From positions 257,202 through 321,201 of the forward strand of contig NMRA01000398.1 of the NCBI GenBank assembly GCA_002633005.1: a stretch of 64,000 nt of DNA. Direction: 5' to 3'. The stretch is from Phoronis australis. Lineage: Eukaryota > Phoronida > Phoronidae. The position numbers were made by a program, and so were the translations under genes. Under the pieces are notes generated by a model. That model was not told the origin of the DNA and did no database searches. It saw only the letters and a list, made by a program, of their open reading frames with translations. Below, piece after piece: positions 1-9,990 of this stretch; the first letter of the stretch is position 1, and each line of letters starts with the position of its first letter.

Positions 1-700
1 GTTGCTTTCCTTAACAGAGACTGGAAGAGAATTCCAGTTGTTGATGCACATCATGACTGTAGACCTTCTGAATGCCTGACTGAACGACGGAGGAAATGCA
101 TATGGGATGGAGGATCTCAAATCACAACGATGGCCTTGTCTAGTATATAGATCAATTATTTTTTGACAGAAACGTTGTTGAAATTGTTTATTACCTTGAA
201 AGTAAATGTGGTCATGTGAAGAGTGGAGTAGACAGTTTGGGCCACTTGAGACTATTTAAAACCTTAACACTATTGGATCCCCTGTAAGCTCCGGTTATGA
301 GTAAGGCAGCTTGATATTGTAATTTTTCCAAATGTTGGAGTGCACCCGTATTGGCAGACTGATATATAATATCATAATAATCAATGTGTGGAAGTATAAA
401 GGATTTGAACAAAACTTCTAAATGTGTATAATTCAGATGAGGAGAGACAAGCTTAAGTGGGTTAATTAGTTCCTGAGTTTTTTGTAAGAGCTCCCAAACG
501 TGATGGGTCAATGAGAGTTTTTCATCTAACAGTATACCCAGATGTCTGTGCGACTGTTTTCTAGGAATGATTTCATCATTAAGTTGAAGGTCATAAGACG
601 GGTCAACAAGGAAGAGAGCATTTATAGATTTGGAGAAGGTGAGGTCAACGCTTTTTATGGTTTAAAATTCATTCTCCATTCTTGTGACCAATAGCTGAGT

Positions 701-1109
701 TTATTTAAGTCGTGGTGAAGCTGCAAGGAACATTCGGGGCTGCTCCCTGCGAAGGGGTAAAAAGCGCCGTGTCATCTGCATAAAGGTATGTGCTACATGG
801 TTATCAGGAAGGTCATTAATATAAACCAAGAAGAGAAGAGGGCCCAATACGCTACCCTGCAGTACACCTGCGATTACAAATCCAGGAGGTGATAACGTTG
901 ACACGAACACTATACGTTCTTTCGGAGAGATATGAGGTGATCATGTTTAAAAGATTACCAGTAATGCCATAGGATCGAAGTTTGTGAAGTAGAAGGTCGT
1001 GAGGGACAAAGTCGAAAGCAGAAGCTATATCTAGAAAAATGGACCTGACACTCTCACAATTCTCAAAATGTAAATGAATCTCATGTACTGTTTCAACAAG
1101 TTGTGCCAC
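701..1109 (-). pseudogene. LINE reverse transcriptase core, frameshifted
   Basis: Two overlapping open frames carry successive reverse transcriptase blocks. 1109-852 has the aspartate-containing block (FLDIASAFDFVPHDLL) and SYLSERTYSVRVN. 910-701 has GVLQGSVLGPLLFLVYINDLP. The catalytic Y-A-D-D-T-A-L-F is readable at about 757-790 only after another frame change. Upstream, 1110-1320 in decayed form still reads PSSWKHGIMVPI, the usual block before the palm. The enzyme would have copied LINE RNA into DNA at the target site; this copy cannot. Confidence 0.8.
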
Positions 1110-1564
1110 GGTGCTGTTCCCCCCACAGGGTATTAAGTAAAGTTATTGGGCGACAATTTGAAATTTCAGTTTTGGAGCCTTTTTGTGTATAGGGACCATA
1201 ATTCCATGTTTCCAAGAAGACGGATATATAGCTAGCTGAAGAAGTTTGTTAAACAGATTGGTCAGGGGCGTGGTAATTTCTTTAGCAATCATTTTGAACA
1301 TCTTGCTGGTTATTAAAGCTGTGCCATCATTCTCATTGGGGTCAGTTTCATTGAGAAACTTCCAGACATCAGTTTGATTAGCCGGGTTGTCATACAGTTG
1401 ATTGAGACAACGTTCACGAAGAAAGGGAAGTTACCTACTTCAGTTGGTGTAATGTGACTTTTGTTCGTGAATAATTTTAGAAACAAATCACACTTGTCAC
1501 TACTACTTGAGGCTAGGTTACCATTATGGTTGATGACATGATAAGAGGATTGTTGTTGCCTGCC

Positions 1565-2194
1565 TCATATTTTATTGATGATGTTCCAGTATTCTTTGGA
1601 GTTCTTGCTGTTAATTTGTTGAAAAAGCTTGTGGCGGTGATCAGCTTTGGCTTGATTTACTAAATTTTCAACTAGACGAGACTGCTCCTTGTATCTTTTG
1701 TAAATTATAGTGTTGCTAGATCTTCTGAAAGAGCTGTGAAGTCTGTTTCTTGTGCGGATTGCCCGTTTAACACTATTGTTGATCCTCGGTTGGCTGTTGT
1801 GTTTAATTATTTTTTCAGTTGATGGGATGCTGTTTTTTAAAATTTCATAGAGAGTACTAGTGAAGAGTGAAACAGTGTCATCAATGTCGCCAGTGTTCAA
1901 TATGGAATCCCAGTCAGTGTTGGTGATATCCTGACGCAATTTATCGGTGTGGACTTGATCATATTTCCAATTGGTTCGAGTGATGTGTTGTTCTTTAACC
2001 ACTTTTTTAAGTGTTAGATTGGTTTCGATTGTGTGGTGATCAGAATTGCCAACAGGAGGTAGTACAGAACATGAGTCATTGATACTGAAATTGTTTGTTA
2101 TACAGAGATCAATACACGAACGAGAAACGTTGGTGAAACGGGTTTGTTCATTAATTAGCTGTATGCAGTCATTAGACAATAAGATATCAAACAA
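1565..2194 (-). pseudogene. LINE endonuclease C-terminal part and linker
   Basis: A 209-codon open stretch of the LINE. Near its start are a T-R-F-T-N-V-S-R-S-C-I-D-L block and then V-G-N-S-D-H-H, the terminal catalytic motif of EEP endonucleases. The rest is a basic, Arg-rich linker (RAIRTRNRLHSSFRR) typical of the stretch between endonuclease and reverse transcriptase in CR1/Jockey elements. The end (NSKEYWNIINKI) matches the usual 'K-x-x-W-x-x-I-N' linker end. It is the longest intact piece of this copy. Confidence 0.75.
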
Positions 2195-2297
2195 CTGTAG
2201 TCCGGCCGTATGGTCATGATCATCATTGTACCATGCAGAGTTTCGGGCATTGAAATCACCATTTATGATTATACTAACGCTAATGCTAACTGATCGG

Positions 2298-2666
2298 CTA
2301 GGGCTTTGAAGTAGAGTTATCTTTCAGTTGGAGATTGAGAAGGTGAGCGATAAAACAACCCATAGTAAATTTTCTGTGATTGAAATAAATTTCGATCCAG
2401 CAGTTGCATAACTGAGGACAAGTTAAGATAGGACATAATTTAAATGAGAGTGTGTTTTTAGTGAATAAGATAATGCCACGGCCAATGTTACTGGGATAGG
2501 CTACACTGTAACCAGGAATGATTAGTTCATTGTCAAGGTCGTCTTTGGCAACATTACAATTTTCGGAGTTTCTTTTTCTCTGAGTTGAACCTTTTTGCCC
2601 ACTTTGCCAAATGGGGGGGCTCGTTCGAACACGCATACACTGCAATAGTTCACGCGACGTTTGCAA
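2298..2666 (-). pseudogene. LINE endonuclease, N-terminal fragment
   Basis: A 122-codon open stretch of the LINE. It contains NIGRGIILFTKN followed by a CWIEIYF block, the pattern of apurinic-like (EEP) endonucleases of LINEs, where a G-R-G-(I/V) strand precedes the catalytic Glu region. The first 30 or so residues look unrelated and may be out of frame. It is separated by a frame break from the rest of the endonuclease at 2194. Confidence 0.6.
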
Positions 2667-3302
2667 AGCCTTTTGCTAAAAACTCCGCAGTGTTTGTCTA
2701 CCCTTGCAAACCGGAAACTCCTTCAAGAGAGTTGGAGCTTGAAGATGACGCACAGAAAGAGTTCTTAACTTCTGCATGATGTCAAAGGGTTTTGATGGAA
2801 ATGGGGAATCCCACTTTGAATAGACACGATATGGGGAGAACTTATTGTAAAATCATGGCCAAGGACCTCGCAATTCCTGCTTCTCAACAGCACTCTTTAG
2901 GTTCCCATTGAATGGAGCCTAGGGTCAACGCAACGTAACATAAACTTCAGAGGTTCTGATTTAAATTGGTTCGAATCAATTAATGAGAAGGTTGAAATGG
3001 GTTCAAATTAATTTGCTTGGCTACAATAGATTATTGTTTCATTAATTCGCTGGCAGTCTGTAACACAGAGAAATTTCGTGTTTCACCTCTGCTCGTTCAG
3101 ACCTATAATTCATTGCGACCACATTTCTCGTCTCGTTTCCATTAATTTGGCCACCGGTGACAAAAACCTCCGATAAATTCGTCGGCGTACAATGAGACAC
3201 AATTTGCGTTCCAGTTTAAAGTTATCGCCTAATGCCCGAACTAGCTTTATGTACTGTGAATCGTTCGGGAAGACTTAAACTTGACTTAATTCCACTTTCC
3301 AG
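2667..3302 (+). other. Probable intron 1 end of channel copy 1
   Basis: No gene is visible here. The stretch lies between the LINE and the splice acceptor of the DEG/ENaC exon. I looked for the conserved first exon (Cys-His-Gly-Ala-Ser) and did not find it, so that exon is either left of the window or lost. Confidence 0.5.
3277..3302 (+). promoter_or_regulatory. Branch point and splice acceptor of channel copy 1
   Basis: AAACTTGACTTAAT followed by a short pyrimidine stretch and CCAG. The same arrangement, AA(A/-)(C/T)TTGAC plus AG some 15-25 bases later, precedes exon 2 in the other three copies (acceptors at 16530, 38291 and 47411). This fixes the start of exon 2 at 3303. Confidence 0.6.
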
Positions 3303-4651
3303 GTGGTACTGCTTCTCTGCAGTCTCACAACAGCAGCAGTCAATGTGGTTTTGTCAATCAAAAGCTACTACAGTTACCCATACCACCAAACGATGTCGAA
3401 GATACATGTATACACAGCTGACAAGCCCTTCCCCAGCGTCTCGGTGTGCAACAAGGCGGCCGCCACATCGACTCAACTTGAAACTGTACTCGTGGATCTC
3501 ATATCTGACTTAAAGAAATGCCTACTAGATGACATTAGAAAGTATTCTGAAAAAACAATAAATATGGGGGCTTCCCAATTTTTTACGACAACGTTGACAG
3601 AATAGGTGACTACTCGTGGGAAAATGGAGGATATTTTAATTGATTGCAAGTATGACAATAAAAAGTGCAACGAAAGCAAAATAACGGATTTTTTAAATCC
3701 CTATTACGGACGATGCTTTGCCTTCAGCATGGACGACAGTCGTGTGAAGAAAACTGGGGATCAGAATGGACAATCCCTAATCCTATACTCTTACAGTTCA
3801 AGTTTGGAACAGCAGAAATACAAGGTGGTTAAGTATTGCACTTTGACAGATCTTAACTCTCACGGGCTCAGAGTAATCGTTCATAATGAAGGAGAGTTTG
3901 TAAATCCGTCCGTGAATTCCCTTAAAATAGCGCCTGGATTCTCCATTACGCTTCATCCCGTCAAAACACGGCGACTTGGTCCCCCTTTCCAGTCTAATTG
4001 TACCGAGAAGAAATATTCGAAACAAAATTGTCTACGCGCTTGCGAACAGACTTACATGTACGTGGTCAAGAGATGTCATTGCAAAGATTCAGATCTGCCG
4101 ATACACCACCACCCCCTTGTGCCGTTTTGTGGTAACATTACGGCTATTGACAATTGCACCTACGAAAAGTGGTCAAGCCAAATAGATTGTATGTTGAAAG
4201 CAAAGAACGAGTTCCAAGCAAGTCAGCATAAGTTCTGTGACTGTCAGGAAGCTTGCGAAGAGTACAGTTTTAAGTTAAGCCAGTCGGCCTCTGTTTGGCC
4301 TAATAACGATGTAGCATCGTCATTTTATAGGCCGGGTGTCAAAAAATAAGACTTCGTTCGTTGCCTTTTAAGGAGATGTCCAAATACAGTATTGATTTCA
4401 TGTTGAGCAAAAAATTAATTAATCGCCACTTTGCGCAAGTGAATGTATACTTCAATAATGACGAAGTCGAAGTGATTAGCGAGACAGCCAAGTATCCCAA
4501 TTGGACGTGGAGCTTGTTGTCAGAAATCGGAGGTCATTTGGGCTTTTGGTGCGGCGTTTCCATTCTGAAATTGACCGATGCTCTATTTTTCGGGTTAAAT
4601 GTAATACTCAATAGGCGAAAATCACGCGAAGTCACTAGTCCGTTAATCTAG
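3303..4651 (+). pseudogene. DEG/ENaC channel copy 1, exon 2, frameshifted pseudogene
   Basis: This encodes most of a DEG/ENaC (amiloride-sensitive sodium channel family) subunit. It has TM1 (VVLLLCSLTTAAVNVVLSI), the post-TM1 SYYSYP and FPSVSVCN block, and a cysteine-rich domain with RCHCKDSDLP and CDCQEACEEYSF. A final segment has WSLLSEIGGHLGF and the G-V-S filter. The frame is broken. Against copies 2 and 3, one base is lost near 3552 and one gained near 3622, leaving an in-frame TAG at 3603. Two more one-base insertions near 4335-4370 produce the stop at 4347. Tail and 3' flank resemble the other copies. Either a pseudogene or, less likely, a draft with clustered base errors. Exon 1 is absent from the window. 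Confidence 0.9.
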
Positions 4652-5185
4652 GACAAGCTCAAATTGCTGAAAAATGACGAAACCAATCATGGTCACTAAA
4701 TATTGTTTGTTCGTGCCATTTAGCTTCGCAGAGAGTCATGAACAGCGAAGTTTATATATACTTTGGAAATTGAGAATACTGTAAGTTAGCATACATGTAG
4801 CATACCAATGCTGCAAGATATATAGTTCGCCGGACCATCAAGTTACCTTGGCTCACTTAGATGCGAACACGAGGCCTGTTGTACATTTAGTGATCGGATA
4901 TCAAACCAATATATGTAATGAAATACATATACATTACTTAACATGCATCCAGTCTTTTAAGCTGTTTATTTCATCTTAAGAATAATACAAGAGGCGACAC
5001 TGTTACTTCCGTAAATCAAACACATTGTACGAAGGATGGCAAAGATATATAAGTGCAGTGAATGTAAAGAGGATCGTTACAGATATAAAAATTGCAACGG
5101 ACAATTTTTCCGGTGTAGCAATATAACAGATATAATATTGAACGATCTAATTACAAGTACACATAACAACAAACAAACATACAAA
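4652..5185 (+). other. 3' flank of channel copy 1, no gene seen
   Basis: AT-rich sequence following the pseudogene. A GTTAGCAT motif near 4785 is shared with the 3' flanks of copies 2-4 (for example 17949), so part of it is old 3' untranslated or flanking sequence of the family. An open frame at 5036-5293 is mostly translated CA repeat and is not credible as a gene. Confidence 0.5.
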
Positions 5186-5189
5186 CACA

Positions 5190-5235
5190 ATCACACACGA
5201 CACACACACACACAAAGACACACACACACTTCCAC
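5190..5235. repeat. (CA)n microsatellite
   Basis: Interrupted run of CA dinucleotides, CACACA blocks broken by CGA, AAG and TTC. Confidence 0.9.
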
Positions 5236-5299
5236 TCAAACGCACAAATACAAGCATGCGCACAGAGAGATGTTACACCAAAGAAACTGTTAAGTAATT

Positions 5300-7889
5300 A
5301 AAATTTAAGTTACTTTGCTATTCCTTATTCATTCTGTGGTTGTATTTTAACCGACATAATAGTGCAAATAGAATTATTCTACTGCATTCAATGTTATCCT
5401 ACTATTTAGTTTTATCGCGGTCACTATTATGTTTTTCAGACCGGCTTACACGAGGTAATGGAACAGCAACGGACTGACTGATTGTAAATAAATGTGCTAC
5501 ATTCTGATATCAGTTTGACATCACTATCGATAGTGATACATATTTAAGACTTCTCATATACAATAATAAGTTTGTATTATAAACCGATTACTGATATCGA
5601 TGACATCGACTGCTACCTTGGCTTCAGTTCAACAATTTCTACAGGGGAGACAATTGACCTTGTGACACTACGTGTTGTTCATAGTTTGACATTGATTTGG
5701 TTCCGCTATGTGTCAAAGACAAAGATGAGTTTTTGTCCCCACATCTAACACTGCTGCGGAAATGATAACCCTTTAGAGGACACGGGCCAATTTTCAACAT
5801 CCTGTTTCTCGTTGTGTAAACAGCAGTAACACAACGAAGCAATAGTCTTAGTGCTTCAAAGAGGCGTCGTTTCTATTTCTAGATAGTAGATTGTGATTCT
5901 TTCATAGTTACATACCTTAACCTTTTCCAGCAATTCTGAAGTGTGAGGGCCAAATTTCTGACATCAATCACATCAAGAACTCATGAAGTTAACAAGTTCT
6001 TCATTTAAGAGCAATTCCATATAAAAACCAGATGGTGGGCTATATATGCAAATCACCAATTTTGTTGAAACTTAGCATATCAGCTGGCCTTGTTAAAAGA
6101 AACCTGAGCCTGAATTTTTAAGAGTTTCCGAGTTTTTTTTAACCCTTTTTACGACCACTTTGTACTTTTTCCGAAAAATAGCAAATAATAGTACTTGGAA
6201 GTAGGTGACTTTTTGTCAGCAACAACACATCATCGCTTCACGCTATAGAAAAAATAACTATATAGCAGAAAGAAGAAAGAATAACGTACAAGAAAAAGTA
6301 GTTCGGATGGATTTTTTGATTTTTATGTCCTCCCATTTTAGCCTACAAAATGTCATTTTCACTGCTTATTATTAAGGCCATTTTTACGCATTTTTATCAC
6401 TCTCCCAAATCTATATCGGATTTTTTGGAACATGAGTTAACTTCCATCTGTTACTGCTGTCTTTGTTCATCCCAACGCAAGAATAAAAAATATTGTCTCT
6501 TTCATAGTTTTTGTGATGTCAGTTTTTTACATAACTCACACACTTTTCTGCCAATCTGTGACTGTCAGTTTGATTAAAAGACTCTAGGAGGCGCTACTCG
6601 ATTGTGCAATTATCTATCTACCAAAATGCCAAATAGAACAAATATCATTCGTTTTGCTACATTAGTGACGAAGGAGATCATGGGAAGCTGTATGAGAGAT
6701 TTTTTCTTCGCGGATTTTCAGTTTTGCTGGTGCAAAAAAAAAAATTTGTTATAGGATTACAGAAATCAAAAAAGTCAATTTTGATGTACTTATGAGTTAA
6801 TAATACAATCTCATCACCATCTCATACTTCAGAAAAGCAGGTTTTATTCTTATTAAGGGTGCCCATTACCCATTGCTTGGCCAGTTTTCAAACACCGTAA
6901 CTGACTAAGAATCCCACGCACTGCCTGCAGTGCATGCTGGTTCATTTCAGACCTCCTGGACAAATCCCTGTATATGCGCATGAAAAAGTCCTCTAAAACC
7001 ATTAGCAAAGTTCATACAAAAACTAATCAAGATCTTCGAGATCACACGTGAAAAGAGGACGGTGGATACGAGCAGAAGTGTCGTGTTATTGGACATACAA
7101 AGTGTCACGCAATGCTTCTTGTACTACACAAAAGCGACCGAGCATGGTGGCAGTGCGCCAGTGGAATTTGCAATTTCAGAAAAATAACAGGTACGGATAT
7201 TTACGATTGAAAACATAATACTTTCAGTGATATCCAAGAAACCGGCTTTCCAAACCAGTATTTAAGCAATTGGATGTTGTTGCGACTTACCAGCTAAAAG
7301 TTTCACAAAAGGTAAATTCCGTTCATGCGGCGGACTCAAAACCACAGTTTCTTGTAGGTATGCTAGGTTTAGTGTATGATGCATTTCTACACAACACTTC
7401 AAAAAACTGTATTTTGTTTGAAGAAAACAAGAGCCACTGAAACACAAAGTTTTTTTATTTTGCTCAGTACACATGTCTAAGGTAGACGTTTCTCAAAACT
7501 AGATAATCACTCCTTTAAAAATCTCAGTACTTTCAAGAGAATCAATCATGTAAAAAGTATGCTTTACGAGTCTCAAAGTGAACATCAAACAAAAAACGCT
7601 AGTAAAAAGTGACAGAAGATTTCAATGTTGACCATCAGTGGCTTAGATTATTTTCCCCAAACGGCCAGCACTCAAACCTCTCCCCCATGGAAGCCCCTAA
7701 TTCGCGTCATATTCCATTTTTTCCAATTTCACCCAGTGTGGACCCCAGTCCCCTAGCTACGATAATGATGACCACAACAATATCGTAAGAATAGACAACA
7801 ACTAAAACATGTTCATGATTTCCCACAGTTTATGATGATAACTCATTCATGACTTCAAGCTCCAACTCATTCATTGAGGCAAACTCGTG
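5300..7889. other. Intergenic, no gene recognised
   Basis: About 2.6 kb without a frame that resembles a protein family. The longest open frames (around 70-75 codons) have no recognisable motif. AT-rich with several T and A runs (near 6130, 6735). Confidence 0.5.
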
Positions 7890-8295
7890 GGCAGCAGCAG
7901 CATCAGCATCTTCAATATTCTGAATATTTCCGAATCGAGACGCGGCAACCATACGGGAAAAATACAGCAATCTGCTACTCCGACAGCCACTCTTCAGAGG
8001 AGAAAACTTTTCTTTGCTTATTCCTGGCTCCTCGCATCATCTTTTCACAACCTCAGCTGGCTGTTGTTTTCTGCCTGAGTGTTCACCTTCAGAAAATATA
8101 TCACTGAGTTAAGTCTTTACCTTCCCAGAGAAGCGGACCGCTTTTCTAGTACTTTTCAGGGCCCTATCCTGTGGCGATTTCATCAACAACGTAAACGGCG
8201 GACAACTCAGGTGATGATACAGCTGTGGTAGTGGATAAAATCTCAGATTGTCTTGAAATGTGGTCGAACTGAGTCTCGTTCTGGAGGGATGATGA

Positions 8296-8376
8296 ATGAG
8301 CACCAACATCTAAGTGCTCACTTAGCTCAGCATCTGTAGGAAAAGATTTCGAGCACCCATAGTGTGTGCATGTGAA
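8296..8376 (-). other. C2H2 zinc finger within the decayed gene
   Basis: FTCTHYGCSKSF followed by SEHLDVGAH gives C-x4-C-x12-H-x4-H, a complete set of zinc ligands. It lies after the transposase-like block and before the RKAVRFSGK tail, the normal position for this family as I remember it. It still reads through without a stop, although the gene around it does not. Confidence 0.75.
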
Positions 8377-9006
8377 CTTCGTATGACGTTCACGGGATAC
8401 CTGCCCCGACTCAACACTTGGAGTTGTAAAACACTCGAGTGTGGCAAGGTCAAGACTTTTCAGAGGCAACAGTTTACGTGACTTGTTGATGACAAGTTTT
8501 CCCTCCCCTAATCTATGGGCCTTCCACGCTCGAATGCCATCTGCGGAATACTCAAAGTTTGTCAGCAAACGTATCCCTGGGATACTGTGCTTGGGAAGGA
8601 CCTTTGGGGCATTCACACTACAGGACGACACCTAACAGCCTTTGACATCTCCTCTAGACTCTAGCGCATGTTTCAGGTCGACTGCATTTTGAACGTTATT
8701 GCCTTCATTGACGAAGTACTTGGCATGGGCCTTCAAGGTTGCGATTTTCCTGTCACAGATGTCTTTTCCCTTCTTACTTTCACTGAAGTCGTAGCGCAGA
8801 ATGGAGATGCCGGTGTTACCAGATATGTAGAACAAATGAATCAGAAGGGCGGCTGAATGGTAACAATTGGCATTGTCGGAGCGTAGGAAAGCTTCCGTTA
8901 TTTGTGGATCCCTAGCTTTCACCTGCCTTAGCACATCTAGCGTTAAACAGCAAACAGTGAAAAAGTCTTGCTTGCAGGCATCTAGAGTATGGATGTAAGT
9001 ATGTAC

Positions 9007-9486
9007 CTGAAATACAATAATTATGTAACTCAAATAGGTCAGCTAGTTTAAAGAACTACCTTATTATATCTTATTACCACCTAAACCGCAATCACGCCAC
9101 TCAACTTCAAACATGGTTCGTCTCAACACGGTTATTATATCAGTAGCTCCTTCAAAACATTTCTAGGGAGGGGGGAAATTTCCCCTTCACAAAGATATGA
9201 AAATCATCCATAAGTACAAAATGGCTTCAGTTAAAATGAAGGCTTGTGTGCAAAATCTACTAAGAGAAAAATAATGCATCACTGTCAAGCTTTTGTTGGG
9301 AAATGGCAAGAAAAAGACTAGATATTAAGTGCACACTCCCTGTATCTTGTACTGTTACAGTAAATCAATATACTAAAAAGAGGTAAAGGCAACAACATTG
9401 TTCATCACTGGCTTTCTGTTTAATATTGAGCACATCTGAGAATTACTTTGTAACACCTTGAATACTAATTGAGGATTTATTTTTAC
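9007..9486 (-). other. Intron of the decayed transposase-like gene
   Basis: On the minus strand the donor is CAG|GTAAAA at 9487/9486 and the acceptor TTTCAG|GTACAT at 9007/9006. The 480-base segment has no matching coding sequence, and the family-like protein resumes right after it. A retained intron suggests gene-like rather than processed copying. Confidence 0.6.
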
Positions 9487-9990
9487 CTGATGGCTTTCAC
9501 CTTTCTTTGTGATACAAGCCGCCACGTGCCATGACATCCTTTTTACCAAACCAGTCGGACTGTGCTTCACGGAAACTGATGGGTATGAACTTCATTGCAA
9601 AATCCATTACAACCAAAACTTGGTGTGGGGTGAGAGATGACATCAGATCCTGCTTTGCTTGTTCCTGGTTTATCCCTCTGACAATATTCTGTGTGTTCGT
9701 GATAACAGCACGTCAGTTTTTGTCTAAAACCAAGTCCAAACTCATGTCGATGTGTAAAATATATAACGACGCATTTCCATTGGTTTGCCAGTCCAACCTC
9801 CTATCTCCAGCTCTGGCAAGAATCAGCTGTAATTCCGATGTAGTTTCAAACTTCTGTGGCACTTTGCACGACCTCAGATGACTTCTGACGTCTTTAACAC
9901 ACCTAATGAAGGCCACATTTCCTCCGCGATCACACGTATGTAACGAAAATTGACCAAATGTACAAGAAGGAAATTCCTCCATATTCTTTG

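Larger units (their letters stand above)
1..2666 (-). mobile_element. CR1/Jockey-type LINE (non-LTR retrotransposon), degenerate, cut by window edge
   Basis: Read on the minus strand this is a LINE ORF2 in the usual order. An endonuclease N-terminal part (2666-2298) is followed by an endonuclease C-terminal part with the S-D-H-H motif (2194-1565). Next come the reverse transcriptase with FLDIASAFDFVPHDLLL-like palm block (near 1040), GVLQGSVLGPLLFLVYINDLP (near 860) and YADDTALF (near 760-790), then a C-terminal tail running off the left edge (511-1). The YADD box is in a different frame from the VYINDLP block just before it, and several frame breaks separate the blocks, so the copy is dead. 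The motif set fits the CR1/Jockey assemblage; the exact clade is uncertain. It probably sits antisense in the first intron of the channel copy at 3303, but that first exon is not visible. Confidence 0.9.
7890..9990 (-). pseudogene. Decayed multi-copy transposase-like gene with C2H2 finger
   Basis: Minus-strand reading gives a split gene. Exon A (about 9990-9487) contains MDFAMKF (9607-9587), FREAQSDWFGKK and, after a frame slip, SWHVAACITKKG. It ends at CAG|GTAAAA. Exon B starts at 9006 after TTTCAG and runs to about 7900. It contains CKQDFF, RSDNANCYH (8881-8858), RYDFSESKKGKDICDR and VNEGNNVQNA, then a C2H2 finger and the C-terminal RKAVRFSGKVKT. I recognise this as an abundant, poorly characterised family in invertebrates and fish. 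Conserved Asp in D-F-A-M-K and S-D-N-A plus a Glu suggest an RNase H-fold (DDE-like) enzyme; that is inference. Stops at about 9713 (TGA), 8632 (TAG, replacing a Gln codon) and 8120, plus the frame slip, show it is dead. Confidence 0.75.

Noticed and set aside
5036-5293. Open frame rich in His and Thr
   Set aside because: It is largely a translation of the CA microsatellite and has no conserved features.
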